A DNA stretch of 64,000 bases from Pimelobacter simplex (GCF_900114845.1 NZ_FOUK01000001.1:372001-436000), one strand, 5' to 3'. Counted from the stretch's first letter, positions 8,734-17,794 are shown. Made by a program: numbers and translations. Notes: generated by a model from the sequence alone, not told the origin.

Positions 8734-10099
8734 GGTAGCCCGCCGCGCGCCAGCGCTCGAGCGCCGCGCGCAGGTCGGGGTGGTCGGCCCGGTCGGCCGC
8801 CCGGCCCCCGGCGACGAGGGCGGGGACGCCGGGCTCGGAGCCGGCGTCGTAGACGACGGTGACCCGGTTGGGCGTGCCGGCGTTGATGAGCGAGCCGAGG
8901 AGCGCGACGGGGTCGGAGCGGTCCTCGAGCGAGAGCACCTGGACGTCGGCGGGCAGCGCCGGCAGCTGGGCCGCCGGGGCGTTGGCCGTGACCACCTGGT
9001 CGACGACGAAGCCGGGCAGGTCGGTGCGGGTGGCGACCTCGAGGGCGGCCGCGCCGCCGCTGCCGCGCCCGACGAGCATCACCCGGGTGGGCTCGGGACC
9101 GGGCTCGACCGCGGCGCCGAGCGTCCGGATCACCGCGCCGGCCTGGCCGGAGGCATCGCCCGAGACGAGCCGGAGCCGGCCCGGGGCCGGCTCGGGCGTG
9201 CCGCCGCCGGAGACGAGCACGACGAGACGGCCGGGGCCGACCCGCAGCACCCGCACCGGCTCGTGGTCGGAGCCGCCGACGAGGAGCGCCATCAGGTCGC
9301 CCAGCCCGGTGGGCACGGCGTCGGGGTCGCCGACGGTGATCGTGCCGGGGGCCGTGGCGGTGGTCGCGTCGGCGCCCTCGGTGAGGTCGACGGCGACGTC
9401 GCGCAGCGCGGCCGCCCAGTCGTCGGTCAGGGGCGTGATGCCGGCCGCGCGCAGGCCGCCGGCCCGGGCCGCGGCCCCGCTCTCGCCGGAGTGCACGCCC
9501 GCAGTGAGGAGTCCCCGCATCTGCAGGCTGTCGAGCACGCCGCCACCGGTGGTGACGTGCTCCATCAGCTCGGGGTTCGCCTCGGCCAGCTCGCCCAGGT
9601 AGGCCGCGACGCCGTCGCGGTCGAGGGCGTCGGTCTCGATCAGGCCGGCGGCCACGATGGCGCCGCCGAGGTTGACCTCGGGCGCGAGGTAGCCGATCGC
9701 CTTGCCGGCGATGGAGCCCAGCGTCTGGTAGGCGGCGGCCTGGAGCTCGTCGATCCAGCGGTAGGTGAGCACGGTGGCGCGGAGCACGAGCGCGTCGGCG
9801 TCGAGCTCGATGGAGCGGCCGAGCAGACCGCCCTTGCCCGTCGTCGCGGCCCGGACCTCCTCGTCGGCGATCGCCCACGTGGCCGGCGAGAGGGGCGCGG
9901 ACTCGGCGACGTCGGGATCGCCGAGGACGTCGCGGCCCAGCTGGGCCCACGAGCGCATCTGGGCGCCCGCGTCGTCGAAGAGGTCGGCCAGGCGCAGCAT
10001 CTGGTCGTACTTGTCGGCGAGGTCCGCGACCTCGACCGCGGTCGGTGCCGGCGCCGGGGCCGGCGCTGCGGCCGGGGGTGCCTGCTGCTCGCGGGTCAT
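8723..10099 (-). CDS. Type VII-associated protein with degenerate alpha/beta-hydrolase-like C-terminus
   Basis: A 458-residue protein, last gene of a three-gene cassette. After an Ala/Pro linker the N-terminal about 130 residues are helical (LADKYDQMLRLADLFDDAGAQ) and recall ESX substrate or chaperone helices. The C-terminal about 200 residues look like an alpha/beta hydrolase core: strands, then VMLVGRGSGGAAAL at the place of a nucleophile elbow, but not a true G-x-S-x-G, so catalysis is doubtful. It overlaps the EspG-like gene by an ATGA junction. I infer a role with the EspG-like and WXG-like partners; the exact function is unknown. Confidence 0.7.
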   Translation of the reverse strand: MTREQQAPPAAAPAPAPAPTAVEVADLADKYDQMLRLADLFDDAGAQMRSWAQLGRDVLGDPDVAESAPLSPATWAIADEEVRAATTGKGGLLGRSIELDADALVLRATVLTYRWIDELQAAAYQTLGSIAGKAIGYLAPEVNLGGAIVAAGLIETDALDRDGVAAYLGELAEANPELMEHVTTGGGVLDSLQMRGLLTAGVHSGESGAAARAGGLRAAGITPLTDDWAAALRDVAVDLTEGADATTATAPGTITVGDPDAVPTGLGDLMALLVGGSDHEPVRVLRVGPGRLVVLVSGGGTPEPAPGRLRLVSGDASGQAGAVIRTLGAAVEPGPEPTRVMLVGRGSGGAAALEVATRTDLPGFVVDQVVTANAPAAQLPALPADVQVLSLEDRSDPVALLGSLINAGTPNRVTVVYDAGSEPGVPALVAGGRAADRADHPDLRAALERWRAAGYLRG

Positions 10100-11055
10100 C
10101 GCGCCGCCTCGCCGAGCACCGGCGCCACCACGGCGGCGAGGTCGTCGGGGACGACGCTGCGGACCTCGAGCCGCAGGACGCCGTCGGCGTGGTGCGGTCG
10201 CAGCGCGCGCCAGCCGTCGGCGAGCAGCGACCACGAGACGACGCCCACGGTGTCGACGGCATCGCCCGAGACGTCGGCGACGAGCGCGCGCAGCCGGCCC
10301 CGGGCCTCGCCCGAGAGCGCGGTGAGGATCCGCACGACGACGTCGTCGGCCAGCGGGCCGTCGGCGCCGTGCACCCGGCCGGTGTGGCGTGCCGCGAGCA
10401 CCGGCAGCAGGTCGCCGCGCCCGGCGCTGCCGGCCTCGGCGGCCGCGTCGGCGAGCTCGAACGGCAGGTCGACGTACGCCGGGACGGCGGAGCGGCCGAG
10501 GTCGACCTCCTCGGAGAGGACCGCGATCCGGGCCAGCTCGGCCGGCCACGCGTCGGTGCCGAACCAGCCGACCTCGAAGACCAGCCCGTCGGCGGTGGCG
10601 AGGGAGGCGACCGCGGCGCCGTCCTGGCGGTGCCAGACCTTGGCCTGGACGCCGGCCATGGCGACGTCGACGTCGAGCGCGAGGCGCGGAGCCGCGAGCA
10701 GCCCGATGGCGCCCGCCAGACCCGGGTCGAGCCGGGTGCCGGTGGGGTCGACGAGGCCGCGGCGGCCCAGCGACTCGGCCGGGTCGTGGAGGGCGGCGAC
10801 CACGCTGCGGTAGGCCTGGTCGTCGAGGGTGGCGGGGCTGCGGCCGAGCCGGGCCTGCATGGCGTCGGTGTCGCGCGGCGGCGCGAGCTCGAAGGGGAGC
10901 GGCGCCCCGCCGGCCAGGTGCGCCGCGTGCTGGAGCTCAGCGAGGGTGAGCCCGATCCGCCGCGGGGCGGCGACGAGCGCGGTGCCGGTGCCGGTGGGTG
11001 CCGGTGCCGGGGTGGCGCCGACGGTGCCGACGGTGGTCAGGTCGATGGTGGGCAC
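10096..11055 (-). CDS. EspG-like type VII secretion chaperone
   Basis: A 319-residue protein that resembles EspG, the cytosolic chaperone of ESX/type VII secretion that binds helical substrate pairs. The N-terminal block IGLTLAELQHAAHLAGG, the central alpha/beta repeats, and the C-terminal DTVGVVSWSLLADGWRAL plus VVPDDLAAVVAPVL fit the family layout and length. The GTG start at 11055 lies four bases after the stop of the WXG-like gene, and the end overlaps the next gene (ATGA). No EccB/C/D/E or mycosin gene is near, so the secretion machine must be elsewhere. Family assignment is by pattern and needs a profile search. Confidence 0.65.
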   Translation of the reverse strand: MPTIDLTTVGTVGATPAPAPTGTGTALVAAPRRIGLTLAELQHAAHLAGGAPLPFELAPPRDTDAMQARLGRSPATLDDQAYRSVVAALHDPAESLGRRGLVDPTGTRLDPGLAGAIGLLAAPRLALDVDVAMAGVQAKVWHRQDGAAVASLATADGLVFEVGWFGTDAWPAELARIAVLSEEVDLGRSAVPAYVDLPFELADAAAEAGSAGRGDLLPVLAARHTGRVHGADGPLADDVVVRILTALSGEARGRLRALVADVSGDAVDTVGVVSWSLLADGWRALRPHHADGVLRLEVRSVVPDDLAAVVAPVLGEAAR

Positions 11056-11059
11056 GGGC

Positions 11060-11512
11060 TCAGCGCTCCAGGCCGGGGACGTCGACGTCGAGCCAGTCGC
11101 GGTGGCCCGGTGGCGGCGGGGTGAAGGCCGCCAGCGTCTCGTCGAGCGGGTCCGGCGTGATCGCCGGACCGTCGCCGGCCTCGTTGCGCCGGGCGATCGC
11201 GGCGATCCGGCCGCGGGCGTCGGCGACCAGCGCGGACACCCGGGTCTGGGTCGCGCCGATCTCGTCGCGGACCGCGTCGACGGCCTCGGCGTGGTCGGCG
11301 AGCGCATCGGCGGCACCGGTGTGGCGGTCGGCCGCGATCCGCAGGTGGCTGGCCCGGTCGGTCACCCGCTCGCGCATCGCGTCGCCGGCCCGTCCGGTCC
11401 AGCCCAGCGCCTCGACCCGGGCGACCAGCTCGTCGGCCAGGGCGCGCACGTCGGCGCCCTGGTCGCGCAGCTGCGAGACGCGGCGCCGGATGATCTCGCT
11501 GTCGCCGTACAT
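11060..11512 (-). CDS. WXG100-like small helical protein
   Basis: A 150-residue, mostly helical protein with the turn G-W-T-G (about residue 37) between two predicted helices, as in WXG100 type VII substrates, and a longer tail ending in a Pro-rich segment (TPPPPGHRDW). It is the first gene of a three-gene operon with an EspG-like chaperone and a hydrolase-like protein. No classical YxxxD/E secretion motif was recognised at the end. It may be a substrate or a structural partner; WXG assignment is tentative. Confidence 0.65.
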   Translation of the reverse strand: MYGDSEIIRRRVSQLRDQGADVRALADELVARVEALGWTGRAGDAMRERVTDRASHLRIAADRHTGAADALADHAEAVDAVRDEIGATQTRVSALVADARGRIAAIARRNEAGDGPAITPDPLDETLAAFTPPPPGHRDWLDVDVPGLER

Positions 11513-11653
11513 GAGTCGCGCCCTTCCCGCTCCTGCCCCGAGTCAAACCTGGCGGATTCCGCCCTCACGGACGGCTTCGTTGAGTCATCCTCGACCCATG
11601 ACCGGCTCCCGTCATGCTGTCACCACCGCCGCGTGCGCGCGGACCACTCTCGG

Positions 11654-12907
11654 ATGGACGCGTCACGAGCCCTCCGAGTGAGGGGGCGGAGCCGGGCCGC
11701 GTTCGCGCCCGAGGACGTCGCTGACGCGCGCCGTGGGGAGCCCGCGACCGACCTGTCGGGCTGGGCGGCGGAGGCGGGCTGGGAGTACCTCGGCCAGCGG
11801 GTGCCGTCGGGATTCGTGTCGGTCGTCCCGGTCTGGGCCGAGCACCTGTTCAGCTGCGCGCGGGGGGTGCTGCCCGGCGACGTCTTCGGGACGGTGCTGC
11901 ACGAGCTGTACGAGGTCGGGGTCGACGGCGACGGGCTCGCGATGGACGGCGAGTTCCACGACCTCCGCTCGGACGGCACCTGGAAGTGGCTCGGCAGCTG
12001 GGACAACGGGCCGCGCAACGAGCCCTTCGCTCGCAACGCGGTGTGGCTCCCGGCCACCCGGGGCGCGGCCCGGGTCCCGCAGGCGGCGCTGCTGCCGCGG
12101 CTGTGCGTGCGCCGCGCGGACCGGCTGCCCCCGCACGGCTCGCGCGACCTCGGCGACCTCGGGCTCGACGGCTTCCGGCTGACCGGGGAGACCGATCCCG
12201 TTCTCGACGAGATCGTCGCGACCTGGCTCGGCGGCGAGGCCGGCGCGGCGCTGCGCGCGCTGCCGCACCCCTTCGTCGAGGTGGTCGTCGCCGGCGGGCA
12301 CCTCGCCCTCGTGCGCAACGGGTACGTCGCGCCCGGCGAGGCCGACGCCTTCGTGACGGCCCTCGGCGCGCTCGCCCGCGGCCTGCGCGCGGCCTGCGCC
12401 CCGCTCGCCGTCCCGGCGCCGGTGGGGAGCGAGCTGCCGCCGCCGGCCTGGGCGGACGCCGTCCACGCGGCGCCGGGCCTGCTCGACGTCCTCTCCGGCG
12501 CGTGGTGGAGCGCCTACCGCGATCTCGCCGCCGAGCGCGGGCTCACCCTCGAGGACCCCGACGCCTTCCACCGAGCGTTCCCCGACCAGCCGGTGCCCGG
12601 ACGCGCCCAGGGCGTGCTGCGCGGCCGGGTCGACGGGCTGCCCGGCGACGTCCGGCTCGCCTGGTTCGCCGACGCGGAGGCGCCGGTCGACGGCTGGGTC
12701 CGCGCGGCGCTCCTGCTGCCCGCGCCCGACGTCGGCGCCCGCACCCGCCGGGGCGGGACGCTCGTCGAGGAGACCGGGATGTGGGGCGAGGTCGTGGGCG
12801 ACATCGCCGCCTGCTGGACCGTGCGCCGCCTCCCCGGCACCCTCGACGCCGACGGCGTCGTCCCGGCGGCGGTGGCGACCGCGCGGCGGCTGGGCTTCGT
12901 TCCCTAG
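11654..12907 (+). CDS. Protein of unknown function, 417 residues
   Basis: A soluble protein of about 417 residues with typical codon use. It has many Trp and Gly residues (for example DGTWKWLGSWDNGPRNEP) and no membrane helix or signal peptide. I do not recognise a domain. It is divergent from the EspG/WXG cassette with a gap of 141 bases, so a shared control region is possible. The start is uncertain: ATG at 11654 and GTG at 11678 are both in frame and neither has a strong ribosome-binding site. Its stop codon shares the CTAG at 12904-12907 with the convergent aminotransferase. Confidence 0.65.
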   Translation: MDASRALRVRGRSRAAFAPEDVADARRGEPATDLSGWAAEAGWEYLGQRVPSGFVSVVPVWAEHLFSCARGVLPGDVFGTVLHELYEVGVDGDGLAMDGEFHDLRSDGTWKWLGSWDNGPRNEPFARNAVWLPATRGAARVPQAALLPRLCVRRADRLPPHGSRDLGDLGLDGFRLTGETDPVLDEIVATWLGGEAGAALRALPHPFVEVVVAGGHLALVRNGYVAPGEADAFVTALGALARGLRAACAPLAVPAPVGSELPPPAWADAVHAAPGLLDVLSGAWWSAYRDLAAERGLTLEDPDAFHRAFPDQPVPGRAQGVLRGRVDGLPGDVRLAWFADAEAPVDGWVRAALLLPAPDVGARTRRGGTLVEETGMWGEVVGDIAACWTVRRLPGTLDADGVVPAAVATARRLGFVP

Positions 12908-14079
12908 GGGAGCAGCCGGCCGTCGAGCCGGTCGAGCGCGGTCGTGATGTCGTCCGCCGTCCCCGCGAAGCTGAACCGCAGGAACCGGCCGCCGTCGACG
13001 ATGTCGAAGTCGACGCCCGTCGCGACGGCGACCCCGGTGCGCGCCAGCAGGTCGCGGCAGTAGGCCATCGAGTCGGTGGTGAGGTGGCCGACGTCGGCAT
13101 AGGCGTAGAAGGCGCCGTCGGCCGGCGCCAGCCGCTCGATCCCGAGCCGGCGCAGGCCGTCGAGGAGGAGCCCGCGGTTGTGGGCGTAGCGCGCGACGTG
13201 CCCGTCGAGCTCGGCGTACGACGCGTCGTCGAAGGCGGCGAGCGCCGCGTGCTGGGCGAGCGCGGGCGGGCAGATCGAGAAGTTGCCGGTCAGCACGTCG
13301 ACCGGGCGGCGCAGGCGCTCGGGGGCGAGCATCCAGCCCAGGCGCCAGCCGGTCATCGAGAAGTACTTCGAGAAGGAGCCGAAGACGATCGCCTCGCGCG
13401 AGGTCTCCCAGGCGCAGCTCGACCGCGCGCCGGCGTACTGGATGCCGTGGTAGATCTCGTCGGAGACCAGCTGGACGCCGTTCTCGTCGCACCAGCGGGC
13501 GAGCGCCGCGAGCTCCTCGGGCAGCAGCATCGTGCCCGTCGGGTTCGCCGGACTGGCGACGACCAGGCCGTCGAGGGGCGTGCGGGCGTGGGCCTCGGCG
13601 AGCTGCTCGACGGTGGGCTGGAAGCGGGTGGCCGGCCCGGTCGGGATCTCGACCAGGTCGCAGCCGAGCGCGCTGAGGACGTTGCGGTAGCAGGGATAGC
13701 CCGGCCGGGCGATCGCCACCCGCGCGCCCGCGTCGAACGCGGCGAGGAACGCCAGCAGGAACCCCCCGCTCGACCCGGTGGTGACGATGACGTCGTCGGC
13801 GTCCACGGCGATGCCGTAGGCCCGGCGGTAGTGACCGGCGATCGCCGTCCGCAGCTCGACGACGCCGGTCGCCGTCGTGTAGCCGAGCGGGTCACCGCTC
13901 CCGAGCAACCGGACCGCCGCAGCGGTCACCGGAGCGGGCGCACCACTGCTGGGCTGACCCGCCACGAGGTTGACCAGGTCGCCGTGGGTGCGCTGGCGCT
14001 CCGCCGCCGCGGCAAGGAGGTCCATCACGTGGAACGGTGGGACGTTCGCGCGGGCGGCAGCGGTCAGGCGGTCGGTCAC
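12904..14079 (-). CDS. Class I/II PLP-dependent aminotransferase
   Basis: A 391-residue fold-type I aminotransferase. It shows SPANPTGTMLLPEEL (phosphate/Asn region), DEIYHGIQY with the conserved Asp and Tyr, and the PLP-lysine segment SFSKYFSMTGWRLGW. It transfers an amino group between an amino acid and a 2-oxo acid; substrate class (aspartate/aromatic or alanine type) is not clear. I chose the GTG at 14079 because GGAGGG lies seven bases upstream. A composite palindrome element sits just upstream (14099-14186), between it and the next gene. Confidence 0.88.
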   Translation of the reverse strand: MTDRLTAAARANVPPFHVMDLLAAAAERQRTHGDLVNLVAGQPSSGAPAPVTAAAVRLLGSGDPLGYTTATGVVELRTAIAGHYRRAYGIAVDADDVIVTTGSSGGFLLAFLAAFDAGARVAIARPGYPCYRNVLSALGCDLVEIPTGPATRFQPTVEQLAEAHARTPLDGLVVASPANPTGTMLLPEELAALARWCDENGVQLVSDEIYHGIQYAGARSSCAWETSREAIVFGSFSKYFSMTGWRLGWMLAPERLRRPVDVLTGNFSICPPALAQHAALAAFDDASYAELDGHVARYAHNRGLLLDGLRRLGIERLAPADGAFYAYADVGHLTTDSMAYCRDLLARTGVAVATGVDFDIVDGGRFLRFSFAGTADDITTALDRLDGRLLP

Positions 14080-14098
14080 GGTGGTCCCTCCAGTCACA

Positions 14099-14186
14099 AG
14101 TTTCGCCGGTTGACCGGCGAAACTCCTACTTGACCGACGGAACTTCGTCGGTCAGGTGTTAGTTTCGCCGGTCGACCGGCGAAACT
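14099..14186. repeat. Composite double-palindrome element, copy 2
   Basis: An imperfect palindrome at 14099-14124 (12-bp arms AGTTTCGCCGGT/ACCGGCGAAACT, two-base centre) and a perfect 26-bp palindrome at 14161-14186 with the same arms flank a third hairpin (TGACCGACG at 14131-14139, CGTCGGTCA at 14146-14154). The spacing, the GTTTC outer bases and the spacer motif GACGGAACT match the element at 1894-1985. It lies between two minus-strand genes, so it may end transcription of the flavoprotein gene. Confidence 0.8.
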
Positions 14187-14187
14187 G

Positions 14188-15666
14188 TCACCCGGCCGCG
14201 TGCCGCCCCGCCCGCCGCCCGAAGAACGACCCCTCCCCGAGCTGGGTGCCGGAGCAGTAGCCGGCGCCGTCCTGGGCGATGTTGGACGCGCAGGCGCCGG
14301 CGGCGTACAGGCCGGGCACGACCGACCCGTCGGGACGGCGTACCTCGCCGTCGACGGTCGTGGCCATGCCGCCGATGGTGAAGCCGGCGTAGAGCGCGAC
14401 GCCGAGGGACAGGTCGAGCACCGCCCAGGGGCCGGCGGTCTGCGGGGCGATCCAGTCGGGGTGCTTGTGCAGGTCGGGGTCCTCGCCGCGGGCGGCGTTC
14501 TCGTTGTAGCGGGTCACCGTGGCGACCAGGGCGCCGGCCGGCATGCCGAGGCCGGCCTCCATCTCCTCGAGGGTCTCGAAGCCGTCCTTGAGGGGGACCA
14601 GCGGCATGTGGTCCTCGCCGAGGTGCTCGCTGTCGACGATGAGGTACGCGACGGCGTCCGGCTGCTGCAGCACGTGGTACGACGTCCGGGCGTGGTAGCT
14701 GTCCTCGGCGACGAAGCGCTGCCCGTCCTTGTTGACGATGATCCCCTTGCAGCGCGACGACGGCGGGTAGAAGGGCGCGGTGATGAAGGGCTCCTCCATG
14801 TGCTCCAGCGCGGCGCCGACGGACTCGCCGAGCCGGATCCCGAGGCCGTCGTCGTACGTCGAGCCGAGCGTGAAGAGCTTCGACCCGAGCGCGGGCGTGT
14901 AGCGGGCGACCATGTCGGCGTTCATCACGAAGCCGCCGGCAGCGATCACCACGCCCCGCGCGCCGATCACGCCGGTCCGGTCGAACGACCTCCAGGCCAG
15001 CCCGACGACGGCGCCACCGTCGCCGTCGACGACGAGGTTGGTCGCCCCGGTCTCGTAGCGGACCTCGACGCCCTCCTTCTCGCACTGCTCGCGCAGCAGG
15101 TCCATCACGATCCGGGTGCCCTCGGTGTCGCCGGGGACCGGCACCTTGTGCCCGCGCGGCGCCGGCGCGACCTGCTCGCGGAAGGGCCAGACCTTCTCGT
15201 TGCCGGTGAACATGAGGCCCTCGGTGCCGGGCTGGATCACGGCCTTGCCGGGGAAGTACGAGCGCTCGAACTGGAAGCCGAGGTCCTCCAGCCAGTCGAA
15301 GTGGGCGACCGACCCCTCGCAGTACGCGCGGATCTTCTCCTCGTCCGGGTTCTTCGTGCTCGCCATCAGGTAGCCGACCATCGCCTCGACCGAGTCGTCG
15401 TGGCCCGTGGCCTGCTGGACCGCCGTCCCGCCGCCGAGGTAGAAGTGCCCGCCCGACATGGACGACGTCCCGCCGTGCACGGCCGCCTTCTCGAGCAGCA
15501 GCACCCGGGCACCGGAGCGCGCGGCCTCCAGCGCGGCGCAGCCGCCGGCGATCCCGAAGCCGACCACCACCACGTCGTACTGCTCGGTGTCGGGAGTCAG
15601 GACGTCGGCCGGCAGCGTGTCGGGAATAGCCAGGCCGGCGGGCAGGTTGTCGTTCAGCGAGCTCAC
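14188..15666 (-). CDS. FAD-dependent 3-ketosteroid dehydrogenase-like flavoprotein
   Basis: A 492-residue flavoprotein of the fumarate reductase/3-ketosteroid dehydrogenase family. The FAD site is clear (VVVVGFGIAGGCAALEAA, about residue 33; LLLEKAAVHGGTSSMSGG) and the C-terminus has GLYAAGACASNIAQDGAGYCSGTQLGEG. A perfect KstR-type operator lies 11 bases upstream, so it probably belongs to the cholesterol/steroid regulon. The length (about 490) suits 3-ketosteroid delta-4-(5alpha)-dehydrogenases better than the longer delta-1 enzymes; this is inference. The GTG at 15666 with GGAG four bases upstream is preferred over a TTG nine bases earlier. Confidence 0.82.
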   Translation of the reverse strand: MSSLNDNLPAGLAIPDTLPADVLTPDTEQYDVVVVGFGIAGGCAALEAARSGARVLLLEKAAVHGGTSSMSGGHFYLGGGTAVQQATGHDDSVEAMVGYLMASTKNPDEEKIRAYCEGSVAHFDWLEDLGFQFERSYFPGKAVIQPGTEGLMFTGNEKVWPFREQVAPAPRGHKVPVPGDTEGTRIVMDLLREQCEKEGVEVRYETGATNLVVDGDGGAVVGLAWRSFDRTGVIGARGVVIAAGGFVMNADMVARYTPALGSKLFTLGSTYDDGLGIRLGESVGAALEHMEEPFITAPFYPPSSRCKGIIVNKDGQRFVAEDSYHARTSYHVLQQPDAVAYLIVDSEHLGEDHMPLVPLKDGFETLEEMEAGLGMPAGALVATVTRYNENAARGEDPDLHKHPDWIAPQTAGPWAVLDLSLGVALYAGFTIGGMATTVDGEVRRPDGSVVPGLYAAGACASNIAQDGAGYCSGTQLGEGSFFGRRAGRHAAG

Positions 15667-15677
15667 GGGCTCCAATC

Positions 15678-15691
15678 TAGAACATGTTCTA
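15678..15691. promoter_or_regulatory. KstR-type operator
   Basis: TAGAACATGTTCTA is a perfect 14-bp palindrome and fits the published KstR consensus TnnAACnnGTTnnA exactly. It sits 11 bases before the ketosteroid-dehydrogenase-like gene on the minus strand and 45 bases before the antiporter gene on the plus strand. It probably overlaps the -10 region of the flavoprotein gene. KstR is the TetR-type repressor of cholesterol catabolism in mycolic-acid actinobacteria; no kstR gene is in the window. Confidence 0.7.
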
Positions 15692-15736
15692 CCGATAGAC
15701 TACGGTCCCGCCACCCGACGAAAGCCGAGTGCCCTC

Positions 15737-17230
15737 TTGACCTTCGACGTCCACCAGCTCGACATGTTCCTGCTGATCGGCGCCGGGGTCACCTTCCTGG
15801 CCGTGCTGGCGGTGCGCGCATCCTTCGGACTGGGTCTCCCCAGCCTCCTCGTCTACCTGCTCATGGGCGTGGCCCTCGGCGAGGCCGGCCTCGGCATCGG
15901 CTTCGAGGACGCCCAGCTCGCTCACGCGCTCGGCTTCGGGGCGCTGGCGGTGATCCTGGCCGAGGGCGGGTTGACCACCAACTGGCGCGACGCCCGCCCG
16001 GCGATGCGGCTGGGCCTGTCCCTGGCGACCCTCGGCGTGCTCGTCTCGATCGTGGTCGTCGCCGTCGGCGCGCACTTCCTGCTCGGGCTCTCGTGGCAGC
16101 TGTCGATCCTGCTCGGCGCGATCTGCTCGCCGACCGACGCCGCCGCGGTGTTCTCGGTGCTGCGCGTCGTCCCGCTGCCCAAGCGGATCACCGGGACGCT
16201 CGAGGCCGAGTCCGGTCTCAACGACGCCCCGACCGTCGTGCTGGTCACCCTCGTCTCGTCCGGCGCGGTCGGCGAGCACGGGCTGCTCGGCACCACGGGG
16301 ATCATGGTCTACGAGCTCGTGGCCGGCGTCGGGATCGGTCTCGCGGCCGGCTTCGGCGGCGCCTGGGTGATGCGGCGGGTGGCGCTGCCGGCGTCCGGTC
16401 TCTACCCGATCGCCGTGCTCTGCCTGACCTTCATCGGCTACGGCGCCGCGGCCGAGGTGCACGCCAGCGGGTTCGCCGCCGTGTTCGTCGCGGGCCTGGT
16501 GCTCGGCAACGCCGACCTGCCGCACCGCGCCGCCACCCGCTCGTTCGTCGAGGGGCTCGCCTGGCTGGCGCAGATCGGGCTGTTCGTCATGCTCGGCCTG
16601 CTGCTCTCGCCGGAGCGGCTCTCGTGGGCGACGGTCGGGATGGCGGTCGTGGCCGGCCTCCTGCTCACCTTCCTCGCCCGCCCGTTGTCGGTCCTCGTCA
16701 GCGCCGTCGTGCGGCCGATGAAGCTGCCCGAGCTCGCGTTCATCTCGTGGGCCGGTCTCCGCGGTGCGGTGCCGATCGTCCTGGCGACGATCCCGCTCGC
16801 GGCGGGCGTCGACGGCGCCACCCGGCTGTTCGACATCGTCTTCGTGCTCGTCGTCATCGACACCCTCATCACCGGACCGACCCTGCCGCTCACCGCGCGC
16901 CTGCTGCGCGTCGCCCGGCGCTCGGAGCCACGCGGGATCGACGTCGAGACGGCCCCGCTCGAACGGGTCGCGGCCGACCTGCTCCAGATCACGATCAGCC
17001 CGTCGTCCAAGCTCCACGGCGTCGAGGTCGGCGAGCTGCGGCTGCCGGTCGGCGCGAACGTGGCGATGGTGGTGCGCGAGGGGCACACGCTGGTGCCGGA
17101 GCGTCGTACCGTCCTGCGGCACGGGGACGACCTGATCGTCGTCACGCCGCGCAAGCTGCGCGAGGACACCGAGCGGCGGCTGCGCCAGGTCAGCTCGGGC
17201 GGCCGCCTCGCGCAGTGGCTGCACGACTGA
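15737..17230 (+). CDS. CPA-family cation/proton antiporter with RCK-C domain
   Basis: A 497-residue transporter. About 12 membrane segments fill residues 10-395, with the family signatures AICSPTDAAAVFSVLR and GLNDAPTVVLV. The last about 75 residues (DLLQITISPSSKLHGVEVGELRLP onward) form a TrkA-C/RCK-C domain as in K+/H+ antiporters of the CvrA/NhaP2 type. It likely exchanges K+ or Na+ for protons at the membrane. The start is uncertain: TTG 15737 and ATG 15764 are in frame, and neither has a strong ribosome-binding site. It faces away from the flavoprotein gene across the KstR box, so steroid control is possible but not shown. Confidence 0.86.
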   Translation: MTFDVHQLDMFLLIGAGVTFLAVLAVRASFGLGLPSLLVYLLMGVALGEAGLGIGFEDAQLAHALGFGALAVILAEGGLTTNWRDARPAMRLGLSLATLGVLVSIVVVAVGAHFLLGLSWQLSILLGAICSPTDAAAVFSVLRVVPLPKRITGTLEAESGLNDAPTVVLVTLVSSGAVGEHGLLGTTGIMVYELVAGVGIGLAAGFGGAWVMRRVALPASGLYPIAVLCLTFIGYGAAAEVHASGFAAVFVAGLVLGNADLPHRAATRSFVEGLAWLAQIGLFVMLGLLLSPERLSWATVGMAVVAGLLLTFLARPLSVLVSAVVRPMKLPELAFISWAGLRGAVPIVLATIPLAAGVDGATRLFDIVFVLVVIDTLITGPTLPLTARLLRVARRSEPRGIDVETAPLERVAADLLQITISPSSKLHGVEVGELRLPVGANVAMVVREGHTLVPERRTVLRHGDDLIVVTPRKLREDTERRLRQVSSGGRLAQWLHD

Positions 17231-17253
17231 GCGCGGGCCCCTGACCCTCAGGA

Positions 17254-17790
17254 TCAGGTGGCGTCGGGCTGCCGGCTCAGCGGCGGGGTGCAGACGTGGG
17301 AGTCCTTCTGCGCGGTGACCTTGGCCTGGCCCTTCTTCACGCCCTGGAACCGCTTGCCGACCACGATCGTGATGCCCGGGTAGCCCGAGGGCTGGTCGAC
17401 GATGTCGACGTTCTTGCCGAGGTACGACGCCAGCAGCAGCGCCGCCGGGTCACCGGGGTCGCTCGCCCACACCTGCGCGCCCACGGCGCCCGTCGAGCTC
17501 GGCGCATTGCCGAGCTTGCCCTTGACGAAGCCGAAGCTCTCGAGCTTCGTGAGCGTCTGGCCGGCCAGCCCGTTGGGACCGCCGGCGTTGAGCACGGTGA
17601 CCATCACCTGCGGCGGCGCGACGTCGTCGCCCGCCGGGATGAGCGTGTCGGTGCACGGCGCGGCCTCGGCCTTCTCGGGGAAGGGCTCGGCCACCTGCGA
17701 CCACGCCCAGACCACACCACCGAGGAACAGCACCGCCAGCACGGCGAGCGTGATCGCGGTGCGGCTGTTCTCCCTCACGTCGAGGACCAC
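17254..17790 (-). CDS. LytR C-terminal-domain membrane protein
   Basis: A 178-residue protein with one N-terminal membrane helix (AITLAVLAVLFLGGVVWAW, about residues 12-30) and an outer LytR_C domain (VMVTVLNAGGPNGLAGQTLTKLESFGF). LytR_C domains are found at the end of cell-wall LCP ligases and as separate proteins in actinobacteria; the role here is presumed envelope-related. Two cysteines (about residues 46 and 168) could form a disulfide. It starts with GTG four bases after the stop of the upstream gene at 17795, so the two form an operon. Confidence 0.82.
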   Translation of the reverse strand: MVLDVRENSRTAITLAVLAVLFLGGVVWAWSQVAEPFPEKAEAAPCTDTLIPAGDDVAPPQVMVTVLNAGGPNGLAGQTLTKLESFGFVKGKLGNAPSSTGAVGAQVWASDPGDPAALLLASYLGKNVDIVDQPSGYPGITIVVGKRFQGVKKGQAKVTAQKDSHVCTPPLSRQPDAT

Positions 17791-17794
17791 TTCG

